From Scolanthus callimorphus (Eukaryota > Cnidaria > Anthozoa > Actiniaria > Edwardsiidae): DNA of 64,000 nucleotides. Below, one piece after another: positions 50,401 through 61,776 of the stretch (positions are counted from its first letter, which is position 1; every line of letters begins with the position of its first letter). The position numbers and the translations under genes are program-made. The notes under the pieces were generated by a model. The model did no database searches. It was not told the origin of the DNA and worked only from the letters and a program-made list of their open reading frames with translations. The DNA is taken from the NCBI GenBank assembly GCA_033964015.1, contig CM066921.1:24595355-24659354 (forward strand). The letters run 5' to 3'.

Positions 50401-53400
50401 CAACTTGGTTCGAAAACACGGAAACTTCACCCTGGGACCAAAAATGGTATAACTTTCATTGATTTGGTGTGTGATACAAAATCATGTAGCACCCCTATAA
50501 GTGATACCCATGGGAATTGATTTTGTTTTGATTAATTGCTCTAGATTTCCATGAACTGATGGAAGATACCTCATATGAATCTCCATCTTCATAATCCATA
50601 ATCTCATTGTAATGTGTAATGCATGGTACATAGACATAGATAGTACTGACTGTGTGTGGTTTCCAGAAAATATCCCCCCCCCCCCCCCCTCCACGGAAGG
50701 GATTGGAAACGCCAGAGTAATTGGGGGGTCAACTATCCTGACTTTTTCCATACAAATACTGTATTTTATTTTTTTATGATTTCTTTATTTATTTTATTTT
50801 TTATTTTTGGGGGGGGGGGGGGGGGGGGGGGGGGGTACTTTTCAACACCATTCCATGGGAGGGGGATGGATATTTTCTGGAAGGTCCACACAATGCCAGA
50901 TTATCAAATACTCATCTCCCATGGTGGGTTTTGCACACATGGAAGGTAGTTTTATTTATTTCAAGGGGGTGGGGGAGAGGGGTGGGGAGAGGACTGGGAG
51001 AGGACTGGTGAATTTCAGCACTGTTTTCAATAAAGTGTTGGCCCTCCCTTGTATTTTTAGGGAAAACATCTCCCCCCCCCCCCCATCTGCAGGGGTCTAG
51101 GAAAGGTGCAAACCTCCCCTCACCTTGTTATACGTTTTGCTCCAAGGCTTCTGAGAAGACTATGCATCATGAAAAAAGTGTATATATAAAATAGTAGTTT
51201 AAGTTATGAACTAGGAGGTATTAAATGGACAATTAATTAAATGGAAAGTAACAAGCAAGAGAATGGTGTGCCCTCCCCTGAAAAGCTTTCATATAGGTAT
51301 GGCCTTACCCTTGTGCCTCCGTAACCCCACTCCCAACCACTCAAAAAAAATGTTCCTTCCCTTACAATTGGAATTTGCAATAAATGTTACACAGAAATTC
51401 AGTCAAATTACCAAAATTGACAAACAACTACAGTATTCTGAATTTCTCTGCTTATTCATGTTTATTCATGGGTATTTTCTGGGGTGAGACATTTTAATAA
51501 AAATACAATGAACACGTAATAATATGGTACATGTATGGTATGTATATGTTGAAATATTAAAACAGCTCATGACAAAGAAAAGCTTTTCTCTTGATTACAC
51601 TGTTGCACCTTGTTAGAATTATTCAATTGTGAGGGGTTAGTACCTTTTTTTTACCTTTCTTTCGTGCTTATTTTCATCTGCATCTCTGTATACTGTACAT
51701 ATTTAGAGACATTTTTTCTGAAAAGATTATTATAGTGACAAACCATGTACACAACCGGGAGCTCCGCTTTTAGCCAGTGGCTAAATCTATATATTAAATA
51801 TGGTAAGAGCAACTTTGCAAGAGTAATTTTGCAAGAGTAGTTTGCATTGACGGCAAGTTTTTAGCGAAATTTTCTTGATATGCGGGAACTAAGTTATGGG
51901 GGTGATAACGGCTGCCGGACAGTAGGCATTGCGCGAGAGCAAGAATGCAGCATTGACAATAGACCACTAGTGTGATTTGAATAAAGAGAAATACTTACCT
52001 GACAACACGTAGCGCTACTGTAAGCCCCAGATTCCAGGAGCGACTTCAAATCTCGTAACCACGTGACAATGCGAGGTTGAGCGAGGTACAAGTGCACAAG
52101 GAACTGTCCCGTCAGCCAACGCGGCCACTGCGTACTTTTGACGACGTAATTCACGGCGGCTTTTAGCTGCTCTTCGTTACCATGGCAACACAATAGCAAT
52201 AACGGCAACCTACGAGCTATCATCTTACCGACAAGTTCTTGGGCAGCTCTAAAATAAAAATAAAAAAACAAGAAAGCTGTGCCACAACTTTAGGGGTGTT
52301 TACAAATTAGGGAGCGGTCATTATTACATCGGAGAGGAAGGTGGAGGAGAAAAGGTGGACTACGCAAACAAAAGTTCGAGACCCTTTTGTAAGCGTTCAG
52401 ATGTCCCCCTTCCCCCAAAATTAGGGGAAAAAACCAAGACCCACTTCCAAATGATGGAAGGAAAGACAGGTTGAAAAAGGCTATGCTAGTAGTAAATCGT
52501 GGCGAGGGAGGCGAAATAAGTGTTACGGATACTTGATATTTTTTCAATAGCGAAACAAACGTATAAATGCAGGAGTAGAAATGTATATTTTCCTAGGGGG
52601 GTCTGGCATGCTCCCCAGGTGAAATTTTAAAATTTCAGGCTTAAAATAATGGCTGGAAATGCCATGATATTATGGTTTGAAGGCTCCACTTGCTCCCTCT
52701 TTTGATACTTCAGGACTCCTTAAAAGAAAAAAGAAAAAAAAAACAATTCAGGGCCCCCCAAATTCTCCTCTCCCCTCCGACTTAAATAATGACCGGTCCC
52801 TTAGAAGTATTTCGTCTCACTCCCTCATACCTCCAGTCCTGTGCTCTGCTCACCTTAGATTAAGCTCGGTGTCTGAACCATCTGTATTCGAGTGTGCAAT
52901 CATAGTCTCCACCATCTCTATGCTCATACCTGAAGCAAAGACACAGGAAGTCCATGGTTGATAAAACAAAACCAGGTTTAACTCGAAGCTTTTTATCATA
53001 AATTATCAAATAGCCATAAAATTATGATTATCGTCATTTTGGTGACATCGTTATTTGACATGCGCAAGTGTACCACTTGGGGGTCCCATACAAAGGGCGT
53101 AAGGTCTGAGCCTCCTAGGGGGTACGGGGGCATGCTCCTCCGGGAAAATTGGATAATTGGCATCATGTATTTTTATTTTTTTTCGCTTTAATATTGAAGT
53201 AATAATGAAGTTCACTGTCGGTAGCCGCCTTCTTTTGAAACCCTGCTCGTGGCTCTGGTGACAGCCATTGACGCATGCGCGAGATTTGGTACAAAGAAGT
53301 TGAGGGAAAGAGCTTTCTGCGCATGCCCCAATCAGCGAAGGCCCTCAAACGGTCGACACCAGAGCCTCCCCCGCGAGGTGAAGAGCCGGGGATCCTGGGT

Positions 53401-56400
53401 ACGAGAATGGTAGGTTGCAGCAGAACACTATTATGAAGCACCCTGAAGGGTTGCAGTGGGAGGGCGTCTGGGGCCTGTCATTTTTTTTTTGTTGGGGGGG
53501 GGGGGGGGGTTCGCACAGTTTTGGATGTTCATTTATACAAATGCTTCGTTCCATTGATAGTGTTTAAAAGAAGATAATTGGAATATATAATCATGTCCCT
53601 AAAATGATGATAATCGTAATCGTAAGGCCATTTTGATAACCGTGATTTCAAGTTCGAGATCGTGTTGACAGTTCTGTATTGACAAATATATATTATTAAA
53701 TCGTACTATTGCGCAGTGTATGATGAAAAACTCTTCTTTTGTCGCAGTTACGTATATTGTTCTAGAGTACAATGCACGTTTACCTTTGTGGTGTAAGAAG
53801 TCTTCCACTTCAGCTTTCAGCTCCGCGAGGATCAGACTGGTCACGAGACAAACTTGACCTGGCGCGAGTGAAAGAACTGGCATCTCGAAATCGGCCTGCA
53901 ATAATCCCAAACAGGGATCAGTATTAGCTACCACTGGTTCCATAAGTGAGCAGGAACTAACACTAAAAGCGCAATCCAACTAAGTGTTAACACATGCATC
54001 CTCCCATTCCGACATTTATTATACGACTGTGACGTCATTTTACCAGATAAGGTCAAAATTGCAGATATGGAGCCGTATTGATGAGATCATACGCCAAAAG
54101 CCGTATAACACGGTTGAAAGCCGTATTACCTTGTAGCAAACCGGTTAAGAACATGTACGAACATTAGAATGACTTCCCAATCATGTGTTTGTCAAAACAC
54201 GTATGTTTTCTAGACGTGAATCATGACAAGAAAAGAAAACAATTTTGCTCGTGCTCTCATTTTTCCTCACCCATGGGAGGCTCGGAAAAATACATCCGCA
54301 ACACGTAAAATATCCGCCCGTATTACACGAAAAACAGAACTAATGTGATATATTTACATGTTTACATCTCACCGTGTTTGTGACGTTACTACCGACCGCT
54401 GTTGACTTCTGATCTCGTCCCTGCCACAGACGAGGAATGTGAAAACATGTCCACAAGAAGTCGAGAGCAGCGCGTGGGTTGAGTCTGGAAAAAAGAATCA
54501 GTACAACAAATGAGGGAGGTATTGAACACAGGTTGCCAAATCATCCAGGGACCAACATTGCATGCGATATACAATCCATGCAATCATTATCATTTTAATG
54601 ATAATCATTGCATGGATTGTATGTATCAACATATTTTCCCGCTCCTTATTGGATGAGCGTTACCGGCGAGCGACTTATTTCATTGATGACGTTAAAGACT
54701 GGATAAGTTGAAAATGTTGCACGCGTGACGTCACGCGCTTGTAGGCAGGCTGGCAAACAGCCTACTCTCTCAGAGCGGGGAAATTAATTTTAAATGAATA
54801 AAACAATCAAAAGTTTGAATAAATAATAAAACAATTAATGAACTCAGCTTTCATATGAGACAGGTAATTATTCAGATCTCGAAGGGTGTTACCCACCCTC
54901 GGCCTTCGGTCTCGATGGAAAACACCCCTCGATCTAAATAATTATCCACTCATATTCATTTATTGATAATAGCATGCCTGATTTTGATGATTTATTGTCC
55001 TAGAATCCAGTCCAGGCAATCTTGTAGTGCACTGTACCAGCATTGGTATTGATGATATCTTGTCCTAGACTCTAGTCCAGGCAGTCCTGTAGTGCACTGT
55101 ACCAGCATACCTGGTATTGATGATATCTTGTCCTAGACTCTAGTCCAGGCAATCTTGTAGTGTGCTGTACTAGCATACCTGGTATTGATGATATCTAATC
55201 CTTGACTCTAGTCCAGGCAGTCCTGTAGTGTACTGTACCAGCATACCTGGTATTGATGATATCTTGTTCTAGAATCCAGTCCAGGCAGTCTTGTAGCGTA
55301 CTGTACTACCATACCTGGTATTGATGATATCTAATCCTAGACTCCAGTCCAGGCAGTCCTGTAGGGTACTGCACTAGCATACCTGGTATTGATGATATAT
55401 TGTCCTAGAATCCAGTCCAGGCAATCTTGTAGTGTACTGTACCAGCATACCTGGTATTGATGATATCTTGTCCTAGACTCTAGTCCAGGCAATCTTGTAG
55501 TGTACTGTACTAGCATACCTGGTATTAATGATATCTTGTCCTAGAATCCAGTCCAAACAGTCCTGTAGTGTACTGTACCAGCATACCTGGTATTGATGAT
55601 ATCTTGTCCTAGACTCCAGTCCAGGCAATCTTGTAGTGTACTGTACTAGCATACCTGGTATTGATGATATCTTGTCCTGGAATCCAGTCCAGGCAGTCTT
55701 GTAGCGTACTGTACTAGCATACCTGGTATTAATGATATCTTGTCCTGGAATCCAGTCCAGGCAGTCCTGTAGTGTACTGTACCAGCATACCTGGTATTGA
55801 TGATAGCTTGCCCTAGAATCCAGTCCAAGCAGTCCTGTAGTGTACTGTACCAGCATACCTGGTATTGATGATAGCTTGCCCTAGAATCCAGTCAAGCAGT
55901 CCTGTAGTGTACTGTACCAACATACCTGGTATTGATGATATCTTGTCCTAGACTCTAGTCCAGGCAATGTTGTAGTGTACTGTACTAGCATACCTGGTAT
56001 TGATGATATCTTGTCCTGGAATCCAGTCCAGGCAGTCTTGTAGGGTACTGTACTAGCATACCTGGTATTAATGATATCTAATCCTAGAATCCAGTCCAGG
56101 CAGTCTTGTAGTGTACTGTACTAGCATACCTGGTATTAATGATATCTAATCCTAGAATCCAGTCCAGGCAGTCCTGTAGTGTACTGTACCAGCATACCTG
56201 GTATTGATGATATCTTGTCCTGGAATCCAGTCCAAGCAGTCTTGTAGCGTACTGTACTAGCATACCTGGTATTAATGATATCTAATCCTAGAATCCAGTC
56301 CAGGCAGTCCTGTAGTGTACTGTACCAGCATACCTGGTATTGATGATAGCTTGCCCTAGAATCCAGTCCAAGCAGTCCTGTAGTGTACTGTACCAGCTTC

Positions 56401-59400
56401 CCTGGTATTGATGATATTTTGTCCTAGACTCTAGTCCAGGCAGTGCTGTAGGGTACTGTACTAGCATACCTGGTATTGACAATATCTTGTCCTAGAATCC
56501 AGTCCAGGCAGTCCTGTAGTGTACTGTACCAGCATACCTGGTATTGATGATATCTAATCCTAGACTCTAGTCCAGGCAATCTTGTAGTGTACTGTACCAG
56601 CATACCTGGTATTGATGATATCTTGTCCTAGACTCTAGTCCAGGCAGTCTTGTAGTGTACTGTACTACATACCTGGTATTGATGATATCTAATCCTAGAC
56701 TCCAGTCCAGGCAGTCCTGTAGTGCACTGTACCAGCATACCTGGTATTGATGATATCTTGTCCTAGACTCTAGTCCAGGCAATCTTGTAGTGTACTGTAC
56801 TAGCATACCTGGTATTGATGATGTCTTGTCCTAGAATCCAGTCCAAGCAGTCCTGTAGTGTACTGTACCAGCATACCTGGTATTGATGATATCTCAAGTC
56901 CTAGACTCTAGTCCAGGCAATCTTGTAGTGTACTGTACTACCATACCTGGTATTAATGATATCTTGTCCTAGAATCCAGTCCAGGCAGTCTTGTAGGGTA
57001 CTGTACTGGCATCGATGAGTCAGTGATGATAAAAGGTACGAACATGCCTCATTACTAGTGGTCGATGATCTCTCCTCGTTACACATTACTGGTCTGTCAC
57101 TGATGAACAAAACGGAGGATATGTCATAGATAATCCTGATCTACTAAACACACTAACGCAAAAAGTATAAAGCTCTATTCTCGAACCCAGAGCTCCCCGG
57201 CTCGTCTCCTCGCGGGGGAGGCTCTGGTGACAGCCACTGACGCATGCGCGAGATTTAATACTGAGCCGCTGAGAGAAAAACCTTTCAACGCATGCTCCAA
57301 TGCTCAAAATCAACCAATCAGCGACGGTCCTCAAATGGGTGTCCCAGAGCCTCCCCTGCGAGCAGACGAGGGTGAGGAGCTCTGGGTACGAGAATGATAA
57401 AGCTTAGTTTAGAGTCGAATCAAATACTTCTTCAGATTGCTCACTGAGCCTGTATAAAAAGACAATGTTCCGACAACTTCTCCAATGACGCACTTTCGGC
57501 CGAGTTTTTAGCTTGCGCAGAAAAATAATAAAATCGTAGCCTGTTTTCCGGGGGAAATTTTGGCTGAAGAGTCACTATATCGCAAACCCAACGCTTTCAC
57601 TATATAAACATTTATCTCTGAATCGATAGTGGCTAAGGTATCCACACCTATCTATTACACGGTGAAATGTTGCGGGAAGTCCAGGCAGTCCGATAGTGAC
57701 AAATCTGTGGAAATACTCTACTTTTTTGGCCCCTTTCATCTACGGGCCTAATAAATTGCTAGTTAGCGTGGCGTTCAAGTTATGAGAGTTGAAGTTAGTC
57801 AGTTAATTCTGGACATTTCAACTTGGCATTAGCATCTTACCAGAACAATAGCTGTCGTTGGGCTAATGGGTCAGTCTCGACTATCTCAGGATCCATAATC
57901 TCAAACCAATCCACAAACAGGCCGCTAGTCAGGTCCCTTTTACTGTCAGTTGTTAGAGGCGACGCCTTGCTCTCCTCTGAGAGAATCGTCGTTAGCAGAT
58001 CGGCGCATTCTTTGGTAGGGAGAGACTGCTGAGGTGACCAGGGTTTGGCTGCAGGCTCACTTGGAGTTTGTCTAAGGAACTGCCTAAGTAGTACGTTGGT
58101 GAAGTCTTCAAGTAACCTGGGCTTGTGATGTCGCAGTTTGGAAATTACTGAAATGAAGGGAGGAAACACGATAAGCTAAATCTTAATATATATCTAAATT
58201 TCGAAGTCGCATTGTAGCAGTGTAGTCTTCAAATCGCAGCGGTTGTTTTTCTTGGGTCATTTATTATTTGTGATAGGTAGAAGCCGAATTACCCATGTAT
58301 CATTCGCCGGTCAAGTGACTGGTCGTTATAAGTATACCTCAAATATACACCTACCTATTTCTCCGACAGGGTTCTCATTAACGGCCAAAATGCGGCTAAA
58401 ACATGCTGCATTTAGTTGTGCCGATTACTCTTTGTTGAAATAGTATTCTCATTTGATTCAGCTTACACTAGCTTTTGCAATTCGTTTTGCCATCTACTCA
58501 AAACGTCCTTGAGGACCCGTCTGTGCTAACCAAGGCCTTAGGTCAGAATAAGGTCCTTAACAGGTAGGTCATGTTAATGCCGAATTGGATCGTGTCGTGT
58601 AGTATAATAATAATAATAATAATAATGGAATTTCTATAGCGCTTAATTATAAAAATATTCTAAAGCGCTTTACAATATATATAAATAAGAATAGATAAAA
58701 ATGATATTACTTTGGATTTAAATGATTTAAAAATTACAACAATACTATATTCATATATATTTATAGGGTGATCTTAAAAATATTAAAATTAAAATAGCGA
58801 ATATTATAGTCAATACCGTCCTTCTAGCTTATAAGCAGAAATGAATAAAAACGTTTTCAGTCTTGATTTAAAAGAGTCAACCGAGTTATTATTTCTAATT
58901 GCTTCTGGGAGACTGTTCCATACTTTGGGCCAGCAACTGCAAGCGTCCGGTCTCCAAACGTCTTACAGCGCGTACGGGGGACAATTAGTGTCATTTGCTA
59001 CGACGACCGTAGAGTGTAGCGGCCTGCTTCTTTCACCCCAATTAACTCAGTCAAGTAATCTGGAGCGAGTCCTCTTAGGGCCTTGAAAACTAAAAGAGCC
59101 ACCTTAAAACGGATACGGAAGAGAACAGTGAGCCAGTGGAGTTGTTGAAGTACAGGGGTGATGTGCGCGTAGCGAGGAACAAAGCAGGTAACACGGGCAG
59201 CAGCGTTGAGGACTCTTTGAAGACGATCAATCTGATATTGAGGAATGCCACAGAGTAGTGAATTACAATAATCCAGGTGAGAGGTGACAAAAGCGTGCAC
59301 AAGTGTCTTTGTGGAATCTTCAGAGAGAAAAGAGCGGATTTTTCTGATGTTGTATAGTCCGCGAAAGGCCTTGCTACACACCTTGCCGATGTGGGTATTC

Positions 59401-61743
59401 ATGGTCATAGAAGTATCGAACCATGAGCCCAAGTTCCGTACTGAGCTGACGGGCTTGATATTCGAAGAGCCAACATTGATGCCATCGATATTGACCTTAG
59501 CTAGCTGCTGACGAGACCCGAGTATAATAAATTCAGTCTTGCTATCATTCAGCATGAGTTGGTGAGCAGCCATCCAGCTTCGAATATCATCAATGCATTC
59601 CTCCATGGCTTTAACAGCCTCCTCCTGAGTCACGGTAGATCCCGGACGAAAAGATAGATAAAGTTGGGTGTCATCCGCGTAAGATTGTGCAGTGGGCAGA
59701 TATTTTTTATGACATGAAATAAACGTGATACGTACATGATGAACAGTACAGGGCCCAAACAGCTACCTTGAGGAACTCCACTCGTGAGTTCAAAGTCCTT
59801 GGACTGATGGTGGTCAATACAAACCCGCTGCTTTCGCCCAGAGAGAAAAGACTTAAGCCAACAGAGCGCATCACCGGTGACCCCAAAATCGTCCTCCAAC
59901 ACGTTAGCCATGGTGGTGTGGTCAATGGTATCAAACGCTGCACTGAGATCTAATAGCACCAACAGAGTCACTTCTTGTCTGTCCATGTTCATGAGAATGT
60001 CATTCTGAACGCGGAGTAAAGCTGTTTCTGTAGAGTGATGTTTTCTGTAAGATGACTGGTTGGTTGGGAGAGGAGCATGCTCATGGCAATGATCAAGTAA
60101 TTGAGGAATGCAGTCTTAGAGACAAGGGACAAGTTGCTGACAGGCCGGAAGTTGTTGAAAATCAAGTCAAGCCCTAACTTCTTCAAGAGAGGTCGAATGA
60201 GAGCAACCTTCCATTCATCTGGGACACATCCAGTAGATAATGACCAGTTGATCATGTTCGCGATGACTGGAGCAAGTTCATGTACACACTTCTTCGTCAG
60301 CCAAGTAGGAATTGGATCAAGTTGACAACTAGCATCGGATCCAGAAATAATAATCGTACGTACTTCACTCTCAGAAACAGCAGCAAAGTTCATAAGTTTA
60401 CCTGTTGGAGCCGTTATCTGCAGATAGGGAGATTAGTATCGAATAGTATCGAATAGTATCGTTAGTATCGTATAGTATCGAACCGTATCACACGGTGTCG
60501 TGTCGTATCGAATCATGTCGTATCGAACTGCATCGTGTCTCATCGCGTCACACCCTGTTGTGTCGTTCCGTGTCTAATCGTATCGTATCGTGACTAACCT
60601 TTGGTGACGATATCCTTGTCGATATCGGATGCCGCTAGTGGTTGCTGCTTTGCACTCGATACGAACTGCCTCACACGATCCTCGTCCAAATCATCTTTAC
60701 CAGCGAGTGATGCAAGGAGTTCTTTAGCTAAAGAAGCAGTGAAACGATTTTGGAGTTTATTTAGGTAGCTCAAATACAGTCAAATTCACAAGAAATAATA
60801 CTTTTCCCGGGTCACGAAATAATATAGGATTCTGAGTTGTTAATGTAGCACACTGTTTTTTATAACATTGTGTTGAAACGATCGTGACATAGCCCCTTTA
60901 GAGCAATTGAGCAATCACTAGCCAATCAGAATCGAGAGAAATCACCACTTGCTCCTAAATGGCTTTTTCTCTCAGCCAATCACAAGCCGAAGCAATTACT
61001 AAGTAATTACGCAATTGTATTTACTAAAGAACTTGATTGGCTGAGAAAAACGAGTAGCCAATGAGAACGCAAAGCAATCGCAATTACATAACAAGGGTTG
61101 ACAGTCATGTGAAATCCGCTCTAATAGGAGGATCTTTTGTTTACAGTTTGAGCTTATTAACATAAGCAGTATTCAAAATCAAACTGTTCGAGGAAGCTAT
61201 AAAATGATGAGTAATGAATGTCAAGAGATCGTTTTCAGCGTTATATCAGATCTTTGTTCGCTAGATTAAAACAATTTCATTAAATGTATCTGAAAGAGGA
61301 CTAAAAACTATGCAATTCTTCCAAGCTTTATCCGCAAAGAATATTTGGTATCCGAGATATACGCATTTGAATACCAATTTTATTTACAGTGAAATGTATG
61401 GCGGCGCCATCTTGGTGCACCAATGAAGATGGCCGCCAAATGATCGACTGTCGCAAAAGTGTACAAAAACGACGAATATTCACCCAAATTCAGCTGTAAT
61501 ACATAGATATTCACTTTTAGTCAAATCACACTAGTGGTCTATTGTCAATGCTGCGTTCTGATTGGTTGAGCTACTCGTAGGCTATAAGTTATAGCCTACT
61601 AGTAGCGAAAGTGTCGGATTTGAAAGCTAGAAACTGGTAAATGACCAGAACAAAATCAGTTTTTGACAATACAAATTGACCTACTAGTGTAATTTGACTG
61701 ACAATAATTCCTCTCGCCCTCGTGGCCTCTGAGTCTGACTCAG

Positions 61744-61776
<33 letters not shown>

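Larger units (their letters stand above)
58590..60415 (-). mobile_element. CR1/L2-like LINE, 5'-truncated and frameshifted
   Basis: In minus-strand order it shows RT pieces LDPIPTWLTKKCVHELAPV, then LLVLLDLSAAFDTIDH and LTSGVPQGSCLGPVLF, then the catalytic box SYADDTQLYLS (other frame, about 59660-59690), then the C-terminal part with LNDSKTEFIILGSRQQL and HLDYCNSLLCG. At least two frameshifts separate these, so it is dead. The 3' end is an (ATT)n tract at 58602-58627 preceded by tatagcgcttaa and aaagcgctttacaa. It lies in the e4-e5 intron of INTS1, same strand. Confidence 0.88.

Noticed and set aside
55473..56806. Repetitive minus-strand frames (YHQYQVCWYS type)
   Set aside because: They are shifted frames of the 68-bp array derived from exon e6, not an independent gene.
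59768..59953. Plus-strand frames across the LINE
   Set aside because: They are antisense shadows of the reverse transcriptase read on the minus strand.
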